From NCBI GenBank assembly GCA_023404495.1, contig JAEYBE010000061.1, positions 1-64,000 of the forward strand: a stretch of 64,000 nt of DNA, in the 5' to 3' direction. The DNA is from Actinomycetes bacterium (lineage in GTDB: Bacteria; Actinomycetota; Thermoleophilia; Solirubrobacterales; JACPNS01). Position numbers and translations under genes: made by a program. How positions within the stretch are numbered: position 1 is the stretch's first letter; each line of letters begins with the position of its first letter. Below the pieces are notes generated by a model that did no database searches, was not told the origin of the DNA, and worked only from the letters and a program-made list of their open reading frames with translations. This document shows positions 7,295 through 16,015 of this stretch, piece after piece.

Positions 7295-8745
7295 CGCCCC
7301 GGCGCGTCGCCGTGATCGGCGCGACAGGTTATGTGGGCGGGCGGCTGATCGATCGTCTTGTCGCCGACGGCGTCAGCGTCACGGCGCTTGCTCGTACTCC
7401 GGAGAAGCTCGCCGAGCGCGAACGGGCCTCCGCTGGTCTGCTCACGGTGAAGCGCGCCGACGTTCAGGAACGCGAGTCGCTGGCGCCAGCGCTTGAAGGA
7501 TGTGAGGTCGCCTACTACCTCGTTCATTCGCTGGCCGGCGGCGCCAGCTTCATGGAGGACGACAATCGCGGCGCCCGCAACTTCGCCGACGCCTGCGCGA
7601 CTGCCGGGGTGGCGCGGATCATCTACCTCAGCGGTCTCGGTGCCGACGACGGAGAGCTTTCTGAGCATCTGAGCAGCCGCCATGCGACCGGCGATGCTCT
7701 CCGTGAGGGCGGCGTGCCGGTCACCGAACTTCGGGCCGCGATCATCGTCGGCTCGGGCAGCGCGAGCTTTGAGATCATCCGAGATCTGTCGCGCAAGCTG
7801 CCCGTGATGATCACGCCCCGCTGGGTTCGCAGTCGTTGCGAGCCGATCGGCATCCGTGACGTGATCAGTTATTTGCTGGCGGTGATCGACGAGCCACGTT
7901 CCGTCGGACAGACGCTCGAGATCGGCTGCGGCGAGACTCTCAGTTATGCCGATCTGATGAAGATCTGCGCGCGCGAACAGGGTCGGCGATGCTGGATCCT
8001 CACGGTGCCGGTGCTGACACCGCGGCTCAGTTCCTACTGGCTGCACCTCGTGACCAGTGTCGACATGTCGATCGCCCGACCGCTGATCGAGGGCCTGCGA
8101 AACGATGTCGTCACCCGCGACCAGCGCATCCGCGAATGGACCGGCATCGAGCCGGAGCCCTACCGCGCAGCGGTGCGTCGGGCGCTCGAGCGGGAGCGGT
8201 CTCGCACCCATCGCGAGTCGCGTTGGACAGACGCGTCGTTGCCGACGCGCGTTCGCGCCGCGACCCCGAGGTTTGGCCGGGTGCGGCCCTCGCTGGATGC
8301 GTTTGTCGATCGTCGGTCCTTCGAGACAGACCTCGATCGTGGCGAGCTCTATCGGCGTATCTCGCGCATCGGCGGCGAGTTCGGTTACGGCCGCACGGCA
8401 GGCTTTCTCTGGAAGATCCGTGGTCTGATTGACCGCATCGGCGGCGGCCCCGGGCTACGGCGCGGGCGCCCGTTCGGCGAAGAGCTGCGCAAGGGCGACG
8501 TGGTCGACTTCTGGCGGGTGATCGAAGCCCAGCCGGGCGCGCGCCTTGAGCTGGTGGCCGAGATGCGCGTGCCGGGCGAGGCGCGGTTGCGATGGGACAT
8601 CGAGTCCGGGGCGGAAGGCTCGACGCTCGTACAGACGGCGACTTTGACCAACGATTCGTTGCTTTCGGGGCTCTACTGGTACTCGATCGCCCCGGCTCAT
8701 AACTGGGTGTTCAATCGGATGGCCCGCCACCTGCTTTCTGATTGA
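7291..8745 (+). CDS. NAD(P)-binding SDR fused to a DUF2867 domain
   Basis: A 484-residue two-domain protein. Residues 1-280 are an atypical SDR/NmrA-like fold: MTPRRVAVIGATGYVGGRLID carries the GxTGxxG dinucleotide motif, followed by AYYLVHSLAGG and RIIYLSGLG. Residues about 310-484 (FETDLDRGELYRRISRIGGEFGYG to the C-terminus) match the DUF2867 domain commonly fused to such SDRs. The GTG at 7291 was chosen because it overlaps the previous stop by 4 bp and gives a standard N-terminus. An ATG at 7264 would overlap by 31 bp and add nine basic residues. Likely an oxidoreductase on a hydrophobic ligand; substrate unknown. Confidence 0.85.
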   Translation: MTPRRVAVIGATGYVGGRLIDRLVADGVSVTALARTPEKLAERERASAGLLTVKRADVQERESLAPALEGCEVAYYLVHSLAGGASFMEDDNRGARNFADACATAGVARIIYLSGLGADDGELSEHLSSRHATGDALREGGVPVTELRAAIIVGSGSASFEIIRDLSRKLPVMITPRWVRSRCEPIGIRDVISYLLAVIDEPRSVGQTLEIGCGETLSYADLMKICAREQGRRCWILTVPVLTPRLSSYWLHLVTSVDMSIARPLIEGLRNDVVTRDQRIREWTGIEPEPYRAAVRRALERERSRTHRESRWTDASLPTRVRAATPRFGRVRPSLDAFVDRRSFETDLDRGELYRRISRIGGEFGYGRTAGFLWKIRGLIDRIGGGPGLRRGRPFGEELRKGDVVDFWRVIEAQPGARLELVAEMRVPGEARLRWDIESGAEGSTLVQTATLTNDSLLSGLYWYSIAPAHNWVFNRMARHLLSD

Positions 8746-8754
8746 CTGCCCGAC

Positions 8755-9438
8755 ATGTCCAAGACACTCGTAATCACTGGCGCTTCTTCGGGAATCGGCG
8801 CCGAAACCGCAAGGGCCGCAGTTGCCAAGGGTTGGAACGTGGTGCTCGCCGCGCGAAGCGCCGACAAGCTCGACGCGCTCGTCGACGAGCTGGGCGACGC
8901 GCGCGCACTCGCTGTGCCGACCGATGTGACCGACTTCGAGCAGGTCGAAGCGTTGATGAGTGCGGCTGAATCCCAATTCGGGTCGATCGAAGCGGTCTTC
9001 GCCAACGCGGGCTTCGGTGCCAGGCGCGGATTCACCGAGGAGTCTGTTGAACACTGGCGCGACATGGTCTTGACCAACATCCTCGGGGCCGCCTTCACAA
9101 TCCGGGCCGGGATGCCGCGGATCAAGGCGAGCACCGGTCATTTCGTGCTCACCGGCAGCGTCGCCGGAACCCGAGCGCTACCCGGATCGCTCTACTCGTC
9201 GACCAAGTTCGCGGTGCATGGGATGGCCGAGTCGCTGCGCCTTGAGCTAAACGGCAGCGGTGCGCGGGTGACGTTGATCGCACCGGGCATGGTTGACACG
9301 CCGTTTTTTGACAACGGCGCAGGACCGGGATCTCTGCAGGCCGAAGATATTGCGCGCGCGGTGATCTTCGCGCTCGAGCAGCCCGAGAGCGTGGACGTCA
9401 ACATGATGTTGGTGCGGCCCACCGCGCAGGACACCTGA
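8755..9438 (+). CDS. Classical short-chain dehydrogenase/reductase
   Basis: A 227-residue SDR. It carries TGASSGIG (cofactor binding, residues 8-15), the NAG motif in VFANAGFG (about 80-87), the catalytic serine in LTGSVAG, and the YxxxK pair in YSSTKFAVHG. The following PGMVDTPF is also typical. The Arg in AARSADK after the second strand hints at NADP preference. It follows the SDR-DUF2867 gene by 9 bp, so it belongs to the same operon as a second reductase. Substrate unknown. Confidence 0.9.
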   Translation: MSKTLVITGASSGIGAETARAAVAKGWNVVLAARSADKLDALVDELGDARALAVPTDVTDFEQVEALMSAAESQFGSIEAVFANAGFGARRGFTEESVEHWRDMVLTNILGAAFTIRAGMPRIKASTGHFVLTGSVAGTRALPGSLYSSTKFAVHGMAESLRLELNGSGARVTLIAPGMVDTPFFDNGAGPGSLQAEDIARAVIFALEQPESVDVNMMLVRPTAQDT

Positions 9439-9442
9439 CGCT

Positions 9443-10039
9443 GTGCCGCTCACGATCCGGGAGGCAGGCCCAAAAGATCGCGAAGCGCTTGCACACTCGC
9501 TGGCGGAAGCATTCCTGGAAGAGCCAGTGTCGATCTGGGCCGTGCCGCCGGAGCGGCTACGCCGTCCGTTGCTGGTGAGGTTCTTTCGCGAGTACCTGCG
9601 CCAACACGAGCGCTACGGCACTGTCTGGTGCGACGACGACCGCATGGGCGCCGCGATCTGGTCGCCGCCCGGCGAGTCGAAGATGGGGATTGGCGACACG
9701 ATCGCGCTGGTTGCGCGGGTCTTCCATCCGCGCATGATCTTCCGCGGGCCGCTGTTGGCGTGGGGCGGACTGGCCGTCGAACGTAGGCAGCCCGCCGCAC
9801 AAGACTTCTTCTACCTCGCTGCGCTCGGCGTCTCGCCTGCGGCGCAGGGGCGCGGCCTGGGCTCGAAGCTGATGGCGCCGGCTTTCGAGCTCTGCGACAC
9901 GGATCGGGTCGGGGCCTATCTCGAGTCCTCCAAGCCGGAGAACATCGACTTCTACAACCGCCACGGTTTCCGCGTCACCGGCGAGCAGCGACTGCCGCGG
10001 GGGCCGCTGATCCCGCTGATGTACCGCAAGCCTAACTAG
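9443..10039 (+). CDS. GNAT-family N-acetyltransferase
   Basis: A 198-residue acetyltransferase. The acetyl-CoA site is visible as LAALGVSPAAQGRGLGSKLMAPAFELCD (the RGxGxx[LM] signature in QGRGLGSKLM), followed by FYNRHGFRVTGEQRLPRGP, the usual end of the fold. It starts with GTG 4 bp after the SDR stop and ends overlapping, tail to tail, the stop codon of the secreted repeat protein on the other strand. Its substrate is unknown; as the last gene of the operon it may act on the same small molecule as the two reductases, which is inference. Confidence 0.88.
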   Translation: MPLTIREAGPKDREALAHSLAEAFLEEPVSIWAVPPERLRRPLLVRFFREYLRQHERYGTVWCDDDRMGAAIWSPPGESKMGIGDTIALVARVFHPRMIFRGPLLAWGGLAVERRQPAAQDFFYLAALGVSPAAQGRGLGSKLMAPAFELCDTDRVGAYLESSKPENIDFYNRHGFRVTGEQRLPRGPLIPLMYRKPN

Positions 10040-13000
10040 CGCGTCACGACCACTGGTTGGACGATCGAGTACGTGTTGAAGCGATAGCGGGGGTTGCTGC
10101 TCTTGGCGACCTTGACCTTCAGCCGGATGAAGACGGCCGTCTCGCTTCCGCCACCGCTCGGGACCGATCCGTCGAAGCTTCCGTTCTTCTTGACCGAGAG
10201 CCAGCCGATTTGCCGATAGGCACCGCAGGCATCGCTGCGCTCGACGCGCAGGGGCTGACCCTTGGCGACCGGCTGGGCGACGCTCCCGGAGATCTTGAGC
10301 CGCCCGTTCCCGTCGTAGGTGACGGCGCTCGCGTTCATGCGCCGGGTGAGCTTGATCCACGAGGTGGTCGATTTATTGATGCTCGCTCGGTATCTCGCCT
10401 TGTTCGATGTGTATGCCGGACTCGACGGGCGGTTGACGACGGCGCTGAAGCTGCCGTCAGAGAGCACCAGTGGCTTGGCGATGATCTTGCTGCCGCTTGG
10501 CTGATACTGCAAGGAGACGCGCTGTCCGGCAAACTGCTGACGCGCGATGCCGAGGATGCGCGTGCGCGATCCGACGCGCTGCACGCTCGTGATCGTCACA
10601 TCCTTGGCGCATGCCGGCAGCGTGTCGGGCCGGAAGACGACGACGGTCGAGGTAGTTGTGTTGCCGAACGTGTCGACACAGGTGATCGTGATCGTGTTGA
10701 CGCCGACGTCGAGCGGAACGTCTGCACCGGGAGGTGGGTCGCAGGTTGTCGAGCTGTGGTCGCTGGCGGCGCTGTAGTTGAGGGTGACGCTGCCGCCGGA
10801 AACGATCTGTCCCTGCGACGGACCGGTGACCGAGATAACCGGCGGGGTGGTGCTGATGCGCGTGACCGTGACGCTCTGCGTGGTGCTGTTCCCGGCGGCG
10901 TCCTCGCATGTGACCGTGATCGTGTTGGGTCCGAAGTTCAGCGGGACCGATACTCCATCGGCTGAGTCGCAGGTCGTCGCGCTGGCGTCGGTCACTGTGT
11001 AGTTGAGCGTGGCGGTCGGATCTTCTGTTGACGAACCGTCGGTCGGTGACGTGATCGCGATCGCAGGCGGGGTCGAGTCGCGCGTCACGGTGACGGAGTC
11101 GGTCCCGACGTTGCCTGCCGTGTCGGTGCAGCTCACCGTTATCGTGTTCGATCCCTCCGAGAGCCCAACCGTAGACCCGTCCGCGATCGTGCAACCCTGA
11201 AGCCCGAACGCCTCGATGACCGAGTAGTTGAGCACCGTGCTTGCCTGGTTGGTGAGCAGGCCATCGGTCGGGGCGACGATCGACACGACCGGCGCCGTGT
11301 TGTCTCGCACCACAGAGACGCTCGCGAAGCCGGCGTTGCCGAACGCGTCGGTGCAGACCACGGTGATTGTGTTGAAGCCGGCGGCCAGTGCGATGCTGTC
11401 TCCATCAGTGTGGTTGCAGGTGACGTCGGTCTCGTCGTCAACCGTGAAACTGAGCGTCACGCTGGAGTTCGAGGTGATCAGGCCGTTCGACGGAGCGGTG
11501 ATCGTCACGAGCGGCGCTGTCACGTCCAGGCGCGTCACCTGCACGGTGTCGGTGCCGATGTTGTTCGCACCGTCTTCGCAGCTGACGGTGAGCGTGTTCA
11601 GCCCGAAGTCGAGTGGGATGTTCTCGCCGTCCGCGATGTCGCAGGTGACGTCGCCGCCGAAATCGGTGACGGTGTAGAAGACATCAACGCTCGAATCGGT
11701 CGTCTGAAAGCCGTTGACCGGCGACGTGATGTCGACGACCGGGGCTGTCGTGTCGTCGTCCCACTGGTGTGTAACGGACTCGTGATCGAACGTCGCGGTG
11801 GCGCTTCGGCCGGTCGCTGCGCTCGACGTGAACGTCGTTGTTGCCAGTGACGAGGCGAGTGTCGGGTTCGAGTCTGAGAGGTCCCCTGCGGTGGCGCCCA
11901 TCGGCAGGGCGGTACCGTTGGCGAAGATCGCCGGAGCCGCCGAGTTCGTGTTGAGCTTGTCGAAGCCGGCCGTGACGGTCGCCGATCCGACGTTGGAGAG
12001 TGCGGATGCCGGCGCTGCGGAGATGCCGAGGACGGCCCAATTCGCAAGCGTGATCAGGCCCGGGAAGCCGGTCGACACTGTGTCGCAGTCGGCGTCTGGT
12101 GGACTCGCGTCGATCGCCGGTCCCTCATTGCACCCCCACCAGTTGCCGTTGAGCGTCGCGTCGATCGAGATGCCGGAGTCTGTCATCACGCCGGTCGTGT
12201 TGTCGACGATCTGATTGGCGCTGGCGATCGTGCCGGTCGGGTGGTGGTCGAACGTGCCGGGGTTCGGCGCCGCGCTCCGCGTGTGCCGGTTGAGCAGAAT
12301 GCCCGTCGAGCGGCTGCGGATGTTGTTGCTCGTGATCTGCGGGCTCGGGATACCGCCTTGCAGGTTGATCCCAACGCCGGGACCAGCGCCGGTGAAGGTG
12401 TTGCCGCTGATCACCGCGTCGAGAATGCGACCCGGTGTTCCGTCATTTGCGTTCGTCGCGTTGATCAGGGCGACGGCTCCGGCCGTGCTCGTTGTCGTGT
12501 TGATCGTGTTGTCGGCGATCTCGACGCCGCCGAGGTAGGCCGACGGCCCGTAGAGGTTGGTGTACGGCCAGCCGGCGAGCACATTCACTCCGGCGCTGGC
12601 TGTGATCGTGTTGTTGCTGATCGTGTGCTTGCCGGTGACGTTGTACGCCTGCGTGTTTGCCGAATTCGCATGGGTCATGTCGAAGATCGCGGCGCCACTG
12701 CTTGACACCGGCTTGGTGATCGTGTTTCCGGTGATCGTCGCCGCGCCCATCTGCTGCTCGAGCAGGATCGAGTTGCCCATCACGTTCTCGAGCACGTTGT
12801 TGGTGATCGTCACCGTGCCAGCGTTTGAGGCCGCGTAAACGGCGTTCTCCGAAGCGGAAACCCCCGTGTTGCCGATGAAGTGGACGTTGTCGATCGTGGC
12901 ATCGATCGCGTGTGTCAGCGCGACCGGAGAGGGGAGGGATGGTTGCACCCAGACGCCGAAGCGGCTCGAGCCGCCGCTCGTCTTGCCCATCTGACTGATC

Positions 13001-13368
13001 GTCATGTCCCTGACGACGCCGCTTCTGCCGTTGTACTGAAAGCGAAACATGCCGTTCTGCGAGAACGAAGTCGAGTTGTTGCCGCTGACGGTGGTGTTGG
13101 CCGGACCGCTACCGATGTACTCGATCGACTTGTTGCCGGGGTTGATCGTTTGGCTGATCACGAAAGTGCCGCTGCCGATCAGTACGCGGTCGCCGCTGGC
13201 GGCGTTCGTGCTCGCCTGCGCGATCGTCAAGCAGGCGGTGATGATCGACGTGCCACATGTCGGCGAGTCGGATCCGGTTGTCTCCACGTACAGGTCGGCC
13301 GCCGAAGCGGAAGCTGCACCGAGACCGAGTGAAACCGTCGCGCAAAGCGCGACGAAGAATCCCTTCAC
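10036..13368 (-). CDS. Large secreted protein: parallel beta-helix plus five Ig-like repeats
   Basis: 1110 residues. The GTG at 13368 was chosen because GGAGAGA lies 8 nt before it and the product then starts MKGFFVALCATVSLGLGAAS, a signal peptide ending ASASA. Residues about 25-450 look like a right-handed parallel beta-helix, with many N-T-I / G-N-T-I turns and the NosD/PbH1-like ending NGNWWGCNEGP. About 540-915 holds five tandem Ig-like repeats of about 75 residues, each opening TAPVV-I-SPxDG and carrying a Cys pair (TCD.., VTCxDxxGN) that could form a disulfide. The C-terminus (about 920-1110) contains two beta-rich modules. No catalytic residues recognised. Probable cell-surface or matrix adhesin, or polysaccharide-binding protein. 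Confidence 0.85.
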   Translation of the reverse strand: MKGFFVALCATVSLGLGAASASAADLYVETTGSDSPTCGTSIITACLTIAQASTNAASGDRVLIGSGTFVISQTINPGNKSIEYIGSGPANTTVSGNNSTSFSQNGMFRFQYNGRSGVVRDMTISQMGKTSGGSSRFGVWVQPSLPSPVALTHAIDATIDNVHFIGNTGVSASENAVYAASNAGTVTITNNVLENVMGNSILLEQQMGAATITGNTITKPVSSSGAAIFDMTHANSANTQAYNVTGKHTISNNTITASAGVNVLAGWPYTNLYGPSAYLGGVEIADNTINTTTSTAGAVALINATNANDGTPGRILDAVISGNTFTGAGPGVGINLQGGIPSPQITSNNIRSRSTGILLNRHTRSAAPNPGTFDHHPTGTIASANQIVDNTTGVMTDSGISIDATLNGNWWGCNEGPAIDASPPDADCDTVSTGFPGLITLANWAVLGISAAPASALSNVGSATVTAGFDKLNTNSAAPAIFANGTALPMGATAGDLSDSNPTLASSLATTTFTSSAATGRSATATFDHESVTHQWDDDTTAPVVDITSPVNGFQTTDSSVDVFYTVTDFGGDVTCDIADGENIPLDFGLNTLTVSCEDGANNIGTDTVQVTRLDVTAPLVTITAPSNGLITSNSSVTLSFTVDDETDVTCNHTDGDSIALAAGFNTITVVCTDAFGNAGFASVSVVRDNTAPVVSIVAPTDGLLTNQASTVLNYSVIEAFGLQGCTIADGSTVGLSEGSNTITVSCTDTAGNVGTDSVTVTRDSTPPAIAITSPTDGSSTEDPTATLNYTVTDASATTCDSADGVSVPLNFGPNTITVTCEDAAGNSTTQSVTVTRISTTPPVISVTGPSQGQIVSGGSVTLNYSAASDHSSTTCDPPPGADVPLDVGVNTITITCVDTFGNTTTSTVVVFRPDTLPACAKDVTITSVQRVGSRTRILGIARQQFAGQRVSLQYQPSGSKIIAKPLVLSDGSFSAVVNRPSSPAYTSNKARYRASINKSTTSWIKLTRRMNASAVTYDGNGRLKISGSVAQPVAKGQPLRVERSDACGAYRQIGWLSVKKNGSFDGSVPSGGGSETAVFIRLKVKVAKSSNPRYRFNTYSIVQPVVVTR

Positions 13369-13480
13369 GGTGAATCTCTCCAAGTTGTTTTTGCACACTG
13401 GACTGGTCTGCCTACCGTCCAGTAATCACAACACGATAATGGCTGAATCGATTCGCGGCAAGTAATCTCGCAGGCCACTG

Positions 13481-16006
13481 ATGGCCGAACAGAACGAGAT
13501 TCAGCACCTGCGGTACGACCCGAGCGCGATCGAGCCCAAGTGGCAGCAGCTCTGGCGCGATGAGAAGACCTGGCACGTGAGCAACAAGCCGGACGGGCGA
13601 CCGAGCTCCTACGTGCTTGAGATGCTGCCGTATCCGTCGGGCGAGCCGCACATGGGCCATATGAAGGTCTACTCAGTGGGCGACGCGCTCGCCCACTACC
13701 GGCGTCGCAACGGGGTGCGGGTCCTGCACCCGATGGGGTACGACAGTTTCGGTCTGCCGGCAGAGAACTACGCGATCAAGACCGGCCGCCCGCCGCGCGA
13801 GTCGACAGAAGACGCGATCTCCGAATTTCGCCGCCAGTTTGAGACCTGGGGCGTGTCGATCGACTGGGATCGCGAGTTCGGTACGCACCAACCGTCCTAC
13901 TACCGCTGGACGCAATGGATCTTCCTCAAGCTGTATGAGGCCGGGCTCGCCTACCAGAAGGAAGCCGCCGTCAACTGGTGTCCCAACGATCAGACCGTGC
14001 TCGCCAACGAGCAGGTGGTCGACGGCCACTGCGAGCGCTGCGGCGCTGCCGTCGAGGTCAAGCAGCTCAAGCAGTGGTTCTTCAAGATCACTGCCTACGC
14101 CGAGCGCCTGCTTGCCGATTTCGGTGAGCTTGAGCATTGGCCGCAGAACGTCATCACGATGCAGCGCAACTGGATCGGGCGCTCTGAGGGAGCAGAGGTT
14201 GTTTTCACCTGCAAGTCGCTCGGAATCGACTATCCCGTCTTCACCACGCGCCCAGACACGCTCTACGGCGCGACGTTCTTTGTTGTCTCACCTGAGCACC
14301 CCGATGTGCAGCGGATCGCCGAAGGCACTGGGCAGGAGGCGGCCGTGCGCGAGTACGTCAACGCTGCCGCGCAGAAGTCGAAGGAAGAGCGCGGCGCCGA
14401 CGACAAGGAGAAGACCGGGGTATACCTGGGGCGGACGATCACCAACCCGGTCAACGGTGAAGAGATTCCGATGTATGTCGCCGATTACGTGCTGATGGAG
14501 TACGGCACCGGCGCGATCATGGCCGTCCCGGCGCACGACCAGCGCGACTGGGACTTCGCCAAGGCGTTTGACATCCCGATCCGCCAGGTGATCAGGCCGG
14601 CCGACGCGTCGGTCGAGGTGCCCGATGACGCGGCGTACGTGAGCTCGTCGGAGAGCGACGTGCTGATCGCCAGCGGCGAATTTGACGGCATGAGCTCAGT
14701 TGAGGCCAAGCCGAAGATCACCGCATGGCTCTCCGATTCTGGACGTGGGGAGAGCACGATCAACTACAAGCTGCGCGATTGGCTGATCAGTCGCCAGCGC
14801 TACTGGGGCTGCCCGATCCCGGTCGTGCATTGTGAGAAATGCGGCACCGTTCCGGTGCCTGAGGCCGCGCTGCCGGTCGAGCTTCCCGAGATCACCGACT
14901 ATCTGCCAAAGGGCAAGTCGCCGCTTGCGGCCGCGACCGATTGGGTGCAGACGAGTTGCCCGTCGTGCCACGGCGCGGCCGAACGTGAGACCGACACGAT
15001 GGACACGTTCGTCGACTCTTCCTGGTACTTCATGCGCTACACCGACGCACGCAACGACCGCGAGCCCTGGCATCGCGCCGTGCTCAACGAGTGGATGCCG
15101 GTCGACAACTACATCGGCGGGGTCGAGCACGCAATCCTGCACTTGATGTACGCGCGCTTCTTCACCAAGGCGCTGCATGACCTGGGCCTTGTCGGCGCGG
15201 TTGAGCCGTTCAAGAATCTCTTCACTCAAGGGATGATCACGCGCGACGGGGCGAAGATGAGCAAGTCGCGCGGCAACGTGATCAGCCCGCGCAGCTACGT
15301 CGAGAAGTACGGCGCCGACACCGCCCGTTGCTACATCCTCTTCATCGGCCCGCCAGACCAGGACGCCGATTGGGCCGACGAAGGGGTGGAGGGAGTCCAC
15401 CGATTCCTGGCCCGCCTCTGGCGCCTGGCCCTGGAAGTCGAAACCGCCGGAGCCGGCAAAGGAGTAAACCCCCCCGAAGCGTCCTACAAAGATGCAGCTT
15501 TGTCGTACCTGGCGGTGATGCGGAAGGCGCATTGGGCGATCGCGAAGGTGACCGACGACATGGAGGGGCGGTTTGCTTTCAACACGGCGATCGCGGCGGT
15601 GATGGAGCTGGTCAACGAGCTCTACAAGCAGAAGGATGCGCTTGTATCCGATGGCGGCGAGAGTGCGCAGGCCCTGCGATTTGCCACTGCGACCGCCGCT
15701 TCGCTGCTTTTCCCGTTTGCGCCGCACGTCTCTTCGGAGGTTTACGAGCGGCTCGGCGGCGGACGCGTGTGGGAGGCAGATTGGCCCAAGGCAGACGAGC
15801 AGTTCCTCAAGTCAGACGAGATCACGCTGGTCGTTCAGGTCAACGGCAAGGTTCGCGACAAGATTTCGGCCGATGCGGACGCCGCACAAGAAGAGTTGCT
15901 GGCGCTCGCCAAGCAGTCAGAGAAGATTGCCGGTTACCTGGAGGGCAAGGATCTCGTGAAGGAGATCGTCGTTCCGGGCAAGCTCGTCAATCTCGTGGTG
16001 CGCTGA
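13481..16006 (+). CDS. leuS: Leucyl-tRNA synthetase
   Basis: Charges tRNA-Leu. 841 residues, bacterial type. The class I motifs are present: the HIGH equivalent PHMGHMKVY near the N-terminus and KMSKSRGN in the second half. A CP1 editing domain lies between (GTGAIMAVPAHDQRDWDFA), with Zn-type cysteines in CERCGA and CEKCGT. It ends with the usual VQVNGKVRDKI domain. A -10-like TAATCT (13463-13468) lies 12 nt before the ATG. Around 15463-15507 the codon choice changes (GTA, AAC, CCC, GCA, GCT, TTG) and contains a palindromic stretch shared with 32489-32514, in a loop between the catalytic and anticodon domains. Confidence 0.97.
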   Translation: MAEQNEIQHLRYDPSAIEPKWQQLWRDEKTWHVSNKPDGRPSSYVLEMLPYPSGEPHMGHMKVYSVGDALAHYRRRNGVRVLHPMGYDSFGLPAENYAIKTGRPPRESTEDAISEFRRQFETWGVSIDWDREFGTHQPSYYRWTQWIFLKLYEAGLAYQKEAAVNWCPNDQTVLANEQVVDGHCERCGAAVEVKQLKQWFFKITAYAERLLADFGELEHWPQNVITMQRNWIGRSEGAEVVFTCKSLGIDYPVFTTRPDTLYGATFFVVSPEHPDVQRIAEGTGQEAAVREYVNAAAQKSKEERGADDKEKTGVYLGRTITNPVNGEEIPMYVADYVLMEYGTGAIMAVPAHDQRDWDFAKAFDIPIRQVIRPADASVEVPDDAAYVSSSESDVLIASGEFDGMSSVEAKPKITAWLSDSGRGESTINYKLRDWLISRQRYWGCPIPVVHCEKCGTVPVPEAALPVELPEITDYLPKGKSPLAAATDWVQTSCPSCHGAAERETDTMDTFVDSSWYFMRYTDARNDREPWHRAVLNEWMPVDNYIGGVEHAILHLMYARFFTKALHDLGLVGAVEPFKNLFTQGMITRDGAKMSKSRGNVISPRSYVEKYGADTARCYILFIGPPDQDADWADEGVEGVHRFLARLWRLALEVETAGAGKGVNPPEASYKDAALSYLAVMRKAHWAIAKVTDDMEGRFAFNTAIAAVMELVNELYKQKDALVSDGGESAQALRFATATAASLLFPFAPHVSSEVYERLGGGRVWEADWPKADEQFLKSDEITLVVQVNGKVRDKISADADAAQEELLALAKQSEKIAGYLEGKDLVKEIVVPGKLVNLVVR
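15485..15507 (+). repeat. Palindromic repeat copy inside leuS
   Basis: This stretch shares the exact 16-mer CAAAGATGCAGCTTTG with the hairpin at 32489-32514 and also keeps the outer TAC and CGTA, with a 3-nt gap and one substitution relative to that copy. It is read in frame as part of LeuS (YKDAALSY). A 16-bp match alone could be chance; the matching flanks and odd local codon use make insertion of a small palindrome plausible. Confidence 0.45.
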
Positions 16007-16015
16007 AGCGCTGGC

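Noticed and set aside
13399..13480. T-box or leader RNA for leuS
   Set aside because: Only about 80 bp to the divergent gene, with no T-box or specifier-loop sequence. A 7-bp dyad (13397-13423) is present but unspecific.
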